Part shown: one piece after another, positions 1-7,151 of the stretch
Position numbering within the stretch: position 1 is the stretch's first letter
Layout: the number at the start of each line of letters is the position of its first letter
Source of the DNA: JABDNZ01 sp964407425
GTDB taxonomy: Bacteria > Gemmatimonadota > Gemmatimonadetes > Longimicrobiales > Gaopeijiaceae
Assembly: GCA_964407425.1 (NCBI GenBank)
Contig: CAYOVN010000126.1
Span: 1-10,683, forward strand
Direction: 5' to 3'
Length of the DNA stretch: 10,683 bases
Made by a program: the position numbers and the translations under genes
Notes under the pieces: model-generated
Database searches by the model: none
What the model was told of the DNA's origin: nothing
The model's input: only the letters and a program-made list of their open reading frames with translations

Positions 1-704
1 TCCCAAGGGCTCAGGTAGTCCTCCTCCCAGAATCCGTCCAGGATTCCCTCGGCCAGGTAACAGAGGTCCAGAGCGGCAGAGCCGGCCCTCCTGATTCCGC
101 CGGAGGCAGGAAGGATGCGCTGGAATTGGGCCAGGTACCTGGGCACCAACTCCGGTTCCTTGAAGGGAAACCCGGTTCCGATCAGGGCGGTCCCGATGGA
201 TTCTTCCCCAGAGACCGAAATGGGAATGCCATTTTTGAAGGCTCCCTGGCCCCTCCGGGCCCACCACCGTTCCCCGGTGCGAGCAGCCACCACGGCACCG
301 GCCTCCAGAACGACCCCCTTTCCGACTTCGGCAGGGGAACCCGGGTCTGGGGTCCGCCGCCCCACGCCTACCGAGGCGCAGAACTGTGGATGGCTGTGCA
401 GGTAGTTGGTCGTGCCGTCGAGAGGATCCACGATCCAGAGGTACCCTCCATCCTCTGGCCACTCCCGGATCTTGGACAAGGGGTCGTCGCCATCCAGTTC
501 TTCCTCAGCAAGGACGTGATGGTCGGGGTGGCGCCGGAGAATCAACTCCAAAGCCGCTTCCTGGGCTTCCAGGTCCACCCGGCTCACGAAATCGCTGTGG
601 CCTTTCTCCACCGCTCCCTCCAGCCCAACTCTACCGAAGTAGCGCAGGTGGACTTCGGCTGCGGCCTCCGCAGCTGCCAGGGCCGTGGTGAGAAGAGAAT
701 CCAT
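1..704 (-). CDS. Inositol monophosphatase family protein (3' end cut by window edge)
   Basis: This minus-strand reading frame starts at ATG 704-702 and stays open for 234 codons to the left edge. It belongs to the Mg2+-dependent inositol monophosphatase (SuhB/HisN-type) phosphatase family, cytosolic enzymes that hydrolyse small sugar or polyol phosphates. Visible landmarks are the acidic pair in LAEEE (about residues 65-69), the metal-binding motif WIVDPLDGTTNYLH (90-103; Asp93 and Asp96 are the expected ligands), RGQGAFKNG (151-159), and RRAGSAALDLCYLAEGILDGF (205-225). The window stops at LSPW plus the first two bases of a GA- codon. That is exactly where the second metal motif WDxAAG would begin, so only the last 30 or so residues are missing. 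No other in-frame start lies between this ATG and the upstream stop, and the Shine-Dalgarno is weak. It is divergent from trpS. The substrate (inositol-1-phosphate, histidinol phosphate or another) cannot be decided from sequence. Confidence 0.93.
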   Translation of the reverse strand, partial: MDSLLTTALAAAEAAAEVHLRYFGRVGLEGAVEKGHSDFVSRVDLEAQEAALELILRRHPDHHVLAEEELDGDDPLSKIREWPEDGGYLWIVDPLDGTTNYLHSHPQFCASVGVGRRTPDPGSPAEVGKGVVLEAGAVVAARTGERWWARRGQGAFKNGIPISVSGEESIGTALIGTGFPFKEPELVPRYLAQFQRILPASGGIRRAGSAALDLCYLAEGILDGFWEEDYLSPW

Positions 705-811
705 GGAGTGTACCCGCTCGAAAGGGTTACGGGGCCTGGGAAAGAGCGATAACTTAACGACTTCTTTGTGCCATTAGCCAAGTTCCGGACACGATTGGAT
801 CGACCCGAGCC
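705..811. promoter_or_regulatory. Divergent intergenic region between the IMPase gene and trpS
   Basis: This 107-base spacer must hold promoters for both the minus-strand phosphatase gene and plus-strand trpS. It includes a locally AT-richer patch around 745-775, unlike the GC-rich coding flanks. Only weak sigma70-like matches are visible, for example TAACTT at 750-755 on the plus strand and TTGGCT followed by TTAAGT on the minus strand. I therefore do not assign exact promoter boxes. Neither gene has a strong Shine-Dalgarno. Confidence 0.4.
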
Positions 812-1846
812 ATGAGCAGTCAGCAGTTAAATAACGGAAAGAGACGCGTTTTTAGTGGGGTTCAGCCCAGTGGGGAAGCCCACCTGGGGAACTACCTCGG
901 GGCCTTCCGCCAGTGGGTGACCCTCCAGGACACCTACGACTGTCTTTTCTGCATCGTGGACCAGCACGCAATCACCGGCCAGTATGATCCCGAGATTCTT
1001 CCTAAGCGGATCTTCGATATGGCGGTGAGTCTTTTGGCGGTGGGATTGGACCCGGAACGGTGCTCCATTTTTGTTCAATCCGAGGTGCCGGAGCATACGG
1101 AGCTGGCGTGGTTGTTCAACGCTGTGACCCCCGTAGGGGAGTTGGAGCGGATGACGCAGTTCAAGGACAAATCTTCCCGCCTGGAGTCCATTCCCGCTGG
1201 CATCTTGAACTATCCCATCCTCCAGGCTGCCGACATCCTCATCTATCAGGCCGAAGCGGTTCCGGTTGGGGAAGACCAACTCCAGCACCTGGAACTCTCC
1301 CGGGAGATCGCCCGGAAGTGGAACGCCCAGTATGGAGAGCTTTTCCCGGAGCCTCAGGCCATCCTGGGGGGGACGGGAAGGATCATGGGACTCGATGGTG
1401 ATGCCAAGATGAGCAAGTCCCTTGGCAACACCGTAGGCATCCTTGCAGAGCCGGAGGAGGTCTGGACCCAGGTTCGAACGGCCGTAACGGATCCCCAGAG
1501 AATTCGGAAGGATGATCCGGGTCGGCCTGAGGTCTGCAACGTTTACTCACTCCACGAGTTCTTCACCGATTCCGGGGAGCTTCCGGATATCGCGGAGAAG
1601 TGCAGGACGGCCCAGCGGGGGTGTGTCGACTGCAAAAAGATCCTCGCCGAGAGTATCGCCACGGAATTCCAACCCTTCCGGGAGCGGGCCACCCACTATC
1701 GTGACAAGCCCGAACTGGTCTTGGATATCCTGGACCAGGGCGCGAAGCGGGCCGGTTCAATCGCCAGGGGAACCATGGAAAAGGTTCGGGAGCGGATGGG
1801 CATGGACTGGCGCAAAACATTGGACGGCGGCCCTAACCCGGCCTAA
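812..1846 (+). CDS. trpS: Tryptophan--tRNA ligase
   Basis: This class I aminoacyl-tRNA synthetase charges tRNA-Trp with tryptophan in the cytosol, using ATP. At 344 residues it matches the usual bacterial TrpS length (about 330-350). The N-terminal signature SGVQPSGEAHLGNYLGA (15-31) carries the HIGH-type motif as HLGN. The tryptophan and adenylate pocket segment ILIYQAEAVPVGEDQLQHLELSREIA (142-167) is typical of the family. The KMSKS loop is intact as KMSKSLGN (199-206). GCVDCKK in the C-terminal helical region is also typical. The start is ATG 812 because the conserved domain begins within 15 residues of it; a Shine-Dalgarno is not obvious. It diverges from the IMPase gene and is followed after 48 bases by the pilT-like gene on the same strand, with no terminator seen between them, so cotranscription is likely. 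Confidence 0.98.
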   Translation: MSSQQLNNGKRRVFSGVQPSGEAHLGNYLGAFRQWVTLQDTYDCLFCIVDQHAITGQYDPEILPKRIFDMAVSLLAVGLDPERCSIFVQSEVPEHTELAWLFNAVTPVGELERMTQFKDKSSRLESIPAGILNYPILQAADILIYQAEAVPVGEDQLQHLELSREIARKWNAQYGELFPEPQAILGGTGRIMGLDGDAKMSKSLGNTVGILAEPEEVWTQVRTAVTDPQRIRKDDPGRPEVCNVYSLHEFFTDSGELPDIAEKCRTAQRGCVDCKKILAESIATEFQPFRERATHYRDKPELVLDILDQGAKRAGSIARGTMEKVRERMGMDWRKTLDGGPNPA

Positions 1847-1894
1847 TGTTCAAGTGGAGGAACCAGGTTCCAACCAGGATTGGAGACCGGCGGT

Positions 1895-3046
1895 ATGATC
1901 GAGATCTTTAAGGCGGCTATCGAGAACGGAGCCAGCGACATCCACATCAAGTCCGGGGATATGGTCCGGGCCAGGATCCATGGAAAGCTGGTTCCGATGA
2001 CGGAACAGCGGTTGAGCCAGGACCAGGTGAAGGATCTGGCCATGAAGCTCATCCCCCGGGAAAAAGACCGGGAGCGGATCGACGAACTCTTCGATCTGGA
2101 CTGCTCGTGGGGTCTTCCGGGCTTGGGACGCTTCAGGGTGAACATCCTGCGGCAGCGCGGGAGCTTCATGGTGGTGATGCGGACCATTCCCATCGATGTG
2201 CCCACCTTCGAGGACCTCCGACTTCCGGAGGTTCTGAGTTCCATCGCTGAGGTGGAGAGAGGCCTGATTCTGGTGACGGGGGTCACCGGTTCAGGAAAGA
2301 GCTCCACCCAGGCCGCCATGGTTCAGCACATCAACAAGAACTTCCAGAAGCATATCGTGACACTGGAAAACCCCATCGAGTTTCTCCATCGGGACATAAA
2401 AGGCTCGGTCACCCAGAGAGACATCGGGACGGACACGGACTCCTTCAATACCGGGCTCCGGGCCGCTCTGCGGCAGGACCCCGACGTGGTCCTGATCGGT
2501 GAGATGCGGGATACGGAAACCATCGACACGGCGCTGAAAGCTGCCGAAACCGGCCACACGGTCATCTCCACCCTCCACACTCAGAACGCCTTCCAGACCA
2601 TCACCCGGCTCCTGGCTGTCTTCCCCAGGGATGAGCAGGAAATCATTCGAATCCGGCTCGCCGAGTCTCTTCATGCAGTTGTGAGCCAACGGCTCCTTCC
2701 CAAGAAAGTAGGGAAGGGAAGGATCGTGGCGTGCGAGATCATGCTGGTCACGGGTACCGTCCGGGAGTGTATTCTGGACCCGGCCCGAACTCAGGAGATT
2801 CCGGAACTCATCGAGGAAGGGCGGCAGCACTACGGATCGCAGAGCTTTGACCAGCATCTCATGGACCTCGTACGGGATGAGAAGGTCGAGTTCGATGTGG
2901 CGAGGATGAGCGCGAATAGTCCTGCCGATTTCGAACTGAAAATGAACGTGTTCGGTTCTTCCAGTTCTGGCCAAGGCGGTGGGGGCGGCGGCGTGAAACA
3001 GGCCGGTCTGGCGGACGAAATGGAAAACCTCATGGGTGATAGCTGA
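1895..3046 (+). CDS. pilT: PilT/PilU-type type IV pilus retraction ATPase
   Basis: This hexameric secretion-superfamily ATPase is expected at the cytoplasmic base of a type IV pilus, where it drives pilus disassembly and twitching. The protein has 383 residues. The N-terminal PAS-like domain opens with GASDIHIKSGD (12-22). The ATPase core has Walker A GVTGSGKSS (129-137), the Asp box TLENPIEF (156-163), Walker B VVLIGEMRD (198-206) and the His box GHTVISTLHT (220-229). The C-terminal part (GSQSFDQHLMDLV, then NSPADFELKMN, 314-351) resembles PilU more than PilT, and the canonical AIRNLIRE motif is not clear, so the paralogue assignment is open. It ends in a Ser/Gly linker (355-366, six glycines in a row) and a short acidic tail ending MENLMGDS. 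ATG 1895 was chosen over the in-frame TTG at 1880 because GGAG (1882-1885) lies 9 bases before it. It follows trpS and precedes a DapA-family gene; no other pilus gene is present here. Confidence 0.93.
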   Translation: MIEIFKAAIENGASDIHIKSGDMVRARIHGKLVPMTEQRLSQDQVKDLAMKLIPREKDRERIDELFDLDCSWGLPGLGRFRVNILRQRGSFMVVMRTIPIDVPTFEDLRLPEVLSSIAEVERGLILVTGVTGSGKSSTQAAMVQHINKNFQKHIVTLENPIEFLHRDIKGSVTQRDIGTDTDSFNTGLRAALRQDPDVVLIGEMRDTETIDTALKAAETGHTVISTLHTQNAFQTITRLLAVFPRDEQEIIRIRLAESLHAVVSQRLLPKKVGKGRIVACEIMLVTGTVRECILDPARTQEIPELIEEGRQHYGSQSFDQHLMDLVRDEKVEFDVARMSANSPADFELKMNVFGSSSSGQGGGGGGVKQAGLADEMENLMGDS

Positions 3047-3077
3047 CCAGGCACCAACACACCAAAGGAAAACTCTA

Positions 3078-3977
3078 GTGATAGATCTTAGCGGCGTCTT
3101 TATCCCGGCAGTGACTCCCTTCTTGCCGGGGACGGGGGAGATCGACCTTCCTGCCATGCAGGAGAACCTTCGGACTTGGTCTCAATTCCCCATTCGTGGA
3201 GTCGTGTTGGCGGGGACCACCGGAGAGGCGGTCCTGGTGGACGAGGAGGAACGACTTGAGTTGGTGAGAGCCAGCCGGGACAGTCTTCCTTCGGACATGC
3301 TTCTGACCGTGGGAACCGGGCTGGAATCCACCCGGGCCACGCTTCGGCTGACCCGGGCCGTGGCCGAGGCCGGCGCGGAGGCTGTTCTGGTTCAACCACC
3401 GGCCTATTACAAGGGAGCCATGACTCCCGAGGCCCTCAGGGAGCATTATCTGGCCCTCGCCGATTCATCGCCCATTCCGGTGATCATCTACCAGGCGCCC
3501 CTGAGGATGAGCACCCTCGACTTTCCCACCGGGCTGGTGGCGGAGCTCTCGAACCACGAAAACATCGTTGGCATCAAGGACTCCCGAGGAAAACTCGACT
3601 TGATGGGCGAGCTGGTGGAGCAGTGCCAGGATGGTTTCCAGGTCCTGGCGGGTAGTGGTGCCCTCCTGTACCCGGCTCTGGAGATTGGCTGCGTGGGTGG
3701 GATCGTGGCGGTCGGGAACATGGCCCCCGGACCATCAGGCGAACTGTTCCAGTCCTTCAAGGCCGGGCGGAGCTCGGAGGCGGGCCGACTCCAACAACAG
3801 CTCGAGCCGATTCATAACGAGATCGTTGGGAAGATCGGAGTGCCAGGAGTCAAGGCGGCCTTGGACCTCCTTTCCTACCGAGGGGGTGATCCACGACCTC
3901 CCATCCGACCCCTCTCCCGGCAGGGAAGAGAGCAGGTCCGGGAAATACTGGTCCGGAACGGGTTGCTGGATGGTTGA
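3078..3977 (+). CDS. DapA/HOGA superfamily aldolase (dihydrodipicolinate synthase family)
   Basis: This is a Schiff-base-forming TIM-barrel aldolase/lyase of the DHDPS/N-acetylneuraminate lyase family, 299 residues, the usual length (290-300). The substrate-binding GTTGE is at 46-50. The tyrosine-rich PPAYYKG is at 107-113, the catalytic Tyr138 is in IIYQAP, and the Schiff-base lysine is Lys167 in IVGIKDS. In family terms it makes dihydrodipicolinate from pyruvate and aspartate semialdehyde, or acts on 4-hydroxy-2-oxoglutarate. The C-terminal half (VLAGSGALLYPAL, CVGGIVAVGN, KIGVPGVKAALDLLSYRGG) resembles animal-type HOGA1. However, Arg143 sits where DapA has its carboxylate-binding arginine (the NVPxRT motif, here QAPLRMS). 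The function is therefore ambiguous. GTG 3078 was chosen because AAAGGA (3063-3068) lies about 9 bases upstream and the protein then begins at the conserved GVFIPAVTPF; an upstream in-frame GTG at 3036 overlaps the pilT-like gene and lacks this support. A terminator follows. Confidence 0.9.
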   Translation: MIDLSGVFIPAVTPFLPGTGEIDLPAMQENLRTWSQFPIRGVVLAGTTGEAVLVDEEERLELVRASRDSLPSDMLLTVGTGLESTRATLRLTRAVAEAGAEAVLVQPPAYYKGAMTPEALREHYLALADSSPIPVIIYQAPLRMSTLDFPTGLVAELSNHENIVGIKDSRGKLDLMGELVEQCQDGFQVLAGSGALLYPALEIGCVGGIVAVGNMAPGPSGELFQSFKAGRSSEAGRLQQQLEPIHNEIVGKIGVPGVKAALDLLSYRGGDPRPPIRPLSRQGREQVREILVRNGLLDG

Positions 3978-4023
3978 CCCCCATACATCCCCGGTCTAGC
4001 TTTCCCCGGAGGATGAAGAAGCG

Positions 4024-4053
4024 AGAGGCCCTCCCCAGTGGAGGGCCTTTCTT
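4024..4053 (+). terminator. Intrinsic terminator after the trpS-pilT-aldolase cluster
   Basis: A perfect 9-bp GC-rich stem is formed by AGGCCCTCC (4026-4034) and GGAGGGCCT (4040-4048) around the 5-base loop CCAGT. It can extend by a G-T and an A-T pair, and it runs into a T-rich stretch (TTTCTT, 4048-4053). It lies 47 bases after the aldolase stop codon and closes the upstream cluster. Because it is only about 60 bases ahead of the purA start, it could also lie inside a purA leader transcript. Confidence 0.85.
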
Positions 4054-4063
4054 ATTGTGTACC

Positions 4064-4090
4064 GGTTGGGCTTTTCGAGTGGGCCCAACC
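4064..4090 (+). promoter_or_regulatory. Hairpin in the purA 5' leader
   Basis: GGTTGGGC (4064-4071) pairs perfectly with GCCCAACC (4083-4090) around an 11-base loop. No T-run follows, so it is not itself an intrinsic terminator. It ends 3 bases before the purA Shine-Dalgarno (GGAAGGAG, 4094-4101). The 3' arm overlaps GGGCCC (4081-4086), which could pair alternatively with either arm of the preceding terminator. That arrangement is reminiscent of attenuation, but no function is demonstrated. It does not resemble a purine riboswitch aptamer. Confidence 0.5.
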
Positions 4091-4112
4091 CCTGGAAGGA
4101 GCCGGAAATCCC

Positions 4113-5408
4113 GTGGCTGAAGGCGTGAGCAGGGGTCGTTGCACGGTGGTGGTCGGTGGGCAGTGGGGAGACGAGGGTAAGGGGAAGGTCGTGGATGTCC
4201 TCGCGGAGGACGCGAACATCGTCGCCCGATATCAGGGAGGGGCGAATGCGGGGCACACCGTCCACGTGAAGGATGAGGAGTTCATTCTCCACCAGATTCC
4301 CTCTGGTATCCTCCATCCGGACAAGCGCTGCCTCCTCGGAAACGGGGTGGTCCTGGATCCTCTGCAATTCTTCAAGGAATACGACGGTGTGGAGGCCCGA
4401 GGCAGGTCACTGGAAGGCCGAGTCGGGGTAAGCCTTCGGGCGCAACTCCTCCTACCGTACCATCGCCTTCTGGATCAGACCCACGAGGGGAAAACGACCA
4501 AGAAGATCGGAACGACGGGGAGAGGGATAGGGCCCGCCTACGAGGACAAGGTCAGCCGGCGGGGTCTCCGTGTGGTCGATCTCCGGGACGAAGCCCATGC
4601 CAGGGCCCGGTTGTCCGAGGGGCTGGAACGAGCCCGGGCGAAGCTGGGAGCCCTCGGATTGTCCGACCTGGGGGACGTTGACGGTTGTGTCGAGGAGATC
4701 CTTGCCATCCGGGAGCGCCTCATGGGATTGGGAACCGACGTCGGCCTCGAGATCCATGAAGCCCTTAAGGCTGGTAGGGAGGTGCTGCTGGAGGGTGCTC
4801 AGGGCACCGCTTTGGATATCGACCATGGGACGTACCCCTTCGTTACCTCCTCCACCACGACGGCCGGAGGGGCCGCCTCTGGGACGGGGATTGGCCCTAC
4901 GGCCTTGGACCGTGTCATCGGCGTAATGAAGGCCTATACGACAAGAGTGGGGAATGGCCCGTTGCCCACAGCTTTCTCCCCGGAGATGGATGAGAAGATC
5001 AGGACACTGGGCTCGGAGTTCGGGGCCACCACGGGGCGGCCGCGACGGTGTGGATGGTTCGACGGGGTTTTGGGCCGGTACTCGGCCCGGGTCAACGGCC
5101 TCACGGGTATCGCCCTCACGAAAATGGACGTGCTGGATACCCTTCCTGAGTTGTCCATCGGCACAGCCTACCGGACGGCGGAGGGGGACCTCACCGAATT
5201 CCCAGCGGACACGGGGCTTCTTGGCGAGGTCGAGCCGGTCTACGAGGTCTTTCCGGGTTGGCAGTCACCCACCGGAGATATCAGGAATCTGGAAGACCTG
5301 CCTACGAACGCTCGACGGTACCTGGCGCGCATCGAGGAAATCACCTCCACCCCCGTTCAGATCATCGGTGTGGGCACTCGCCGGAGGCAGGTGATTCTGG
5401 TTGACTGA
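4113..5408 (+). CDS. purA: Adenylosuccinate synthetase
   Basis: This enzyme joins IMP and aspartate with GTP hydrolysis to form adenylosuccinate, the first committed step from IMP to AMP, acting in the cytosol as a dimer. At 431 residues it is essentially full family length (E. coli 432). The P-loop-like GGQWGDEGKGK (15-25) contains catalytic Asp20, and GGANAGHTV (42-50) contains catalytic His48. Also present are GTTGRGIGPAYEDK (133-146), EGAQGTALDIDHGTYPFVTSS, the GVMKAYTTRVGNGPLPT segment, TTGRPRRCGWFD and the GIALTKMDVLD base-binding region. GTG 4113 was chosen because GGAAGGAG (4094-4101) precedes it and the conserved domain begins about ten residues later. An in-frame GTG at 4038 lies inside the upstream terminator and is unlikely; GTG 4125 is a less supported alternative. 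It appears to be a single-gene unit, with terminators on both sides. Confidence 0.97.
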   Translation: MAEGVSRGRCTVVVGGQWGDEGKGKVVDVLAEDANIVARYQGGANAGHTVHVKDEEFILHQIPSGILHPDKRCLLGNGVVLDPLQFFKEYDGVEARGRSLEGRVGVSLRAQLLLPYHRLLDQTHEGKTTKKIGTTGRGIGPAYEDKVSRRGLRVVDLRDEAHARARLSEGLERARAKLGALGLSDLGDVDGCVEEILAIRERLMGLGTDVGLEIHEALKAGREVLLEGAQGTALDIDHGTYPFVTSSTTTAGGAASGTGIGPTALDRVIGVMKAYTTRVGNGPLPTAFSPEMDEKIRTLGSEFGATTGRPRRCGWFDGVLGRYSARVNGLTGIALTKMDVLDTLPELSIGTAYRTAEGDLTEFPADTGLLGEVEPVYEVFPGWQSPTGDIRNLEDLPTNARRYLARIEEITSTPVQIIGVGTRRRQVILVD

Positions 5409-5436
5409 TGTTCTCCCGGACCATCCCTGGCAGAAG

Positions 5437-5467
5437 CTGCCGCCCCATCCAACGGGGCGGCAGTTTT
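5437..5467 (+). terminator. Intrinsic terminator after purA
   Basis: A perfect 10-bp stem, CTGCCGCCCC (5437-5446) with GGGGCGGCAG (5454-5463), encloses the 7-base loop ATCCAAC and is followed directly by TTTT (5464-5467). It lies 28 bases after the purA stop codon and separates purA from the ffh operon. Confidence 0.93.
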
Positions 5468-5492
5468 GTAGCTTGTCGGGGACGCTTCTGGC

Positions 5493-5521
5493 TTGAGAAG
5501 AGACCCTGAAATAGCTAGCTT
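5493..5521 (+). promoter_or_regulatory. Possible sigma70-like promoter for the ffh operon
   Basis: The 110-base stretch between the purA terminator and ffh is where the operon promoter should lie. A candidate pair is TTGAGA (5493-5498) and TAGCTT (5516-5521), separated by 17 bases. The -35 match is fair and the -10 match is poor, so this is tentative. The same area carries a small inverted repeat, AGCTT-ATC-AAGCT, overlapping the candidate -10. Confidence 0.25.
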
Positions 5522-5577
5522 ATCAAGCTTTGCCGGTTCCGGGGAATCGGTGCGTCGTATCGAGGAAATCGGGAGAT

Positions 5578-6882
5578 ATGTTCGACGACCTTAGCAAGAA
5601 GCTGGATGGTGTCCTAGGAAAGTTCCGGCAAAGGGGCCTTCTAACCGAGCCCATGGTTCGGGACGGCCTCCGGGAAGTACGCCGGGTTTTGCTTGAGGCG
5701 GACGTCAACTTCCAAGTCACTCGGGAGTTCCTGAAGCGGGTTCAGGAGAAGGCTCTTGGCGATACGGTCCTGAAGTCGGTTTCTCCCGGGCAACAGATCG
5801 TAAAGATCGTTTACGAGGAGCTGGTGACGCTTCTCGGTGGGGACGCCGAGTCCGGAATCCAGTGGGCTCCGGCTCCTCCGACGGTGGTTCTGGTTGTCGG
5901 CCTTCAGGGGTCGGGTAAGACCACCTCGGTGGCCAAACTGGCCAAACGGTTGGCGAAGCAGGGAAAGAAGCCACTCATGGCGGCCTGTGATCTGTATCGG
6001 CCGGCAGCGGTGGACCAGTTGGTGGACCTGGGTGCCCAGACGGGACTCCCGGTTCATCGCGGGGAAGTGGGGGAGGACGTCCTGGCCGTGGCCAAGGGCG
6101 CCCTGAGTAGGGCTCGAAGTGAGCGGAAGCATGTCCTTCTTATCGACACGGCGGGACGTCTGCAGATCGACGAGCCCATGATGGATGAACTCAGGGCTTT
6201 GAAGGAAGAGCTTCAGCCTCAGGAGATTCTCCTGGTGGCAGACGCAATGACCGGTCAGGAAGCGGTGAATATCGCCGAGGGCTTCGACGAAGCCCTTGAT
6301 CTGACCGGGGTCGTCCTCACCAAGATGGACGGGGATGCCCGGGGTGGTGCGGCCCTCTCCATTCATGGAGTGACCGGAAAGCCGGTCAAGTTCGTGGGCG
6401 TAGGGGAGGGCTTGGACGCGCTGGACTCAGCCGATCCTGAGCGATTGGCGGGGCGGATCCTCCAGATGGGGGATGTGGTCGGGCTGGTGGAACGGGCCCA
6501 GGCCGCGATGGATGTGGATGAACAAGCTCGGCTCGAGCAGAAGGTTTTGGGCAAGGGCCGTTTTACATTGGAGGACTTCCTTTCGACGCTGCGACAGGTT
6601 CAGCGAATGGGTCCTCTCGAGCAGTTGGTCAAGCTGATTCCAGGGGTGGGATCGAAGCTTCCTATTGGAAACGTCGATCCCAAGAGGATGAAACATATTG
6701 AAGCCATCATCCTCTCTATGACACCCCAGGAGAGGAAGAAACCCGAGATTCTCAACGGGTCTCGAAGAGCTCGGATTGCGAAGGGTAGCGGACGACCGGT
6801 ATCCGAAGTCAACCGGCTCTTGAAGCAGTTCAAAGAGATGCAGAAAATCATGAAGCAGATGCGGGGGCTCATGCCCACCTAG
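5578..6882 (+). CDS. ffh: Signal recognition particle GTPase (SRP54 homologue)
   Basis: Ffh binds 4.5S/SRP RNA and the signal sequences of nascent inner-membrane and exported proteins, and delivers ribosomes to FtsY at the membrane. The protein has 434 residues. The N domain starts with the canonical MFDDLSKKL. The G domain carries G1 GLQGSGKTT (108-116), DLYRPAAVDQL (138-148), G3 DTAGR (190-194), G4 TKMDGDARGG (248-257) and VGVGEGLDAL. The methionine-rich M domain (about 325-434) has FTLEDFL, the RNA-binding segment ILNGSRRARIAKGSGRP, and a Met-dense C-terminus. ATG 5578 was chosen over an in-frame TTG at 5530 because it gives the family's standard N-terminus; GAGGA (5562-5566) is a somewhat distant Shine-Dalgarno. 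It is the first gene of the ffh-rpsP-rimM-trmD-rplS-rnhB run. Confidence 0.98.
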   Translation: MFDDLSKKLDGVLGKFRQRGLLTEPMVRDGLREVRRVLLEADVNFQVTREFLKRVQEKALGDTVLKSVSPGQQIVKIVYEELVTLLGGDAESGIQWAPAPPTVVLVVGLQGSGKTTSVAKLAKRLAKQGKKPLMAACDLYRPAAVDQLVDLGAQTGLPVHRGEVGEDVLAVAKGALSRARSERKHVLLIDTAGRLQIDEPMMDELRALKEELQPQEILLVADAMTGQEAVNIAEGFDEALDLTGVVLTKMDGDARGGAALSIHGVTGKPVKFVGVGEGLDALDSADPERLAGRILQMGDVVGLVERAQAAMDVDEQARLEQKVLGKGRFTLEDFLSTLRQVQRMGPLEQLVKLIPGVGSKLPIGNVDPKRMKHIEAIILSMTPQERKKPEILNGSRRARIAKGSGRPVSEVNRLLKQFKEMQKIMKQMRGLMPT

Positions 6883-6941
6883 TCTGCCGCTTTACTAGCT
6901 CATCGGGCGGTGAGCCAGAGCGATTCAACATCGAAGGGGTA

Positions 6942-6996
6942 CCATGCCCATCAAGATCAGACTCCGGCGGATGGGCCGGAAAAAGCAGCCTCATTA
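6942..6996 (+). repeat. Left copy of a 55-base duplication (rpsP start) flanking the N gap
   Basis: These 55 bases are identical to 7097-7151 and encode the first 17 residues of S16 from ATG 6944 (MPIKIRLRRMGRKKQPH). This copy carries the native ribosome-binding site: GAAGGGG ends a few bases before ATG 6944. It is interpreted as the end of one contig, the same genomic DNA as the right copy, and not as a second gene. The two copies are not in the same frame across the Ns. Confidence 0.93.
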
Positions 6997-7096
6997 NNNN
7001 NNNNNNNNNNNNNNNNNNNNNNNNNNNNNNNNNNNNNNNNNNNNNNNNNNNNNNNNNNNNNNNNNNNNNNNNNNNNNNNNNNNNNNNNNNNNNNNN
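6997..7096. other. Assembly gap of exactly 100 Ns
   Basis: A run of exactly 100 Ns is the conventional placeholder for a gap of unknown size. Because both flanks end and begin with the same 55 bases, the real distance is probably negative (an overlap), with no missing sequence. Any open reading frame drawn across the Ns, such as one from GTG 6910, is an artefact. Confidence 0.97.
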
Positions 7097-7151
7097 CCAT
7101 GCCCATCAAGATCAGACTCCGGCGGATGGGCCGGAAAAAGCAGCCTCATTA
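7097..7151 (+). repeat. Right copy of the 55-base duplication flanking the N gap
   Basis: This is an exact match to 6942-6996, but here the sequence continues into the rest of rpsP. Removing the Ns and one copy yields a normal ffh-rpsP junction of 61 bases with an intact Shine-Dalgarno. Confidence 0.93.

Noticed and set aside
126..752. 208-codon plus-strand open frame at the left end
   Set aside because: It is the shadow of the minus-strand inositol monophosphatase gene, whose DPLDGT motif and other family features are clear.
2291..3157. 288-codon minus-strand open frame opposite the pilT-like gene
   Set aside because: It lies antisense to a gene with complete ATPase motifs, has no recognisable domain, and is expected from GC-rich codon bias.
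4038..4112. 25-residue N-terminal extension of PurA from GTG 4038
   Set aside because: The start codon lies inside the upstream terminator hairpin, and the extension would cross a second hairpin. GTG 4113 has a good Shine-Dalgarno and gives the normal length.
6898..6915. GCTCA...TGAGC hairpin between ffh and rpsP as a terminator
   Set aside because: The stem has only 5 bp with an 8-base loop and no T-run, so it is too weak to call, and the genes are expected to be cotranscribed.
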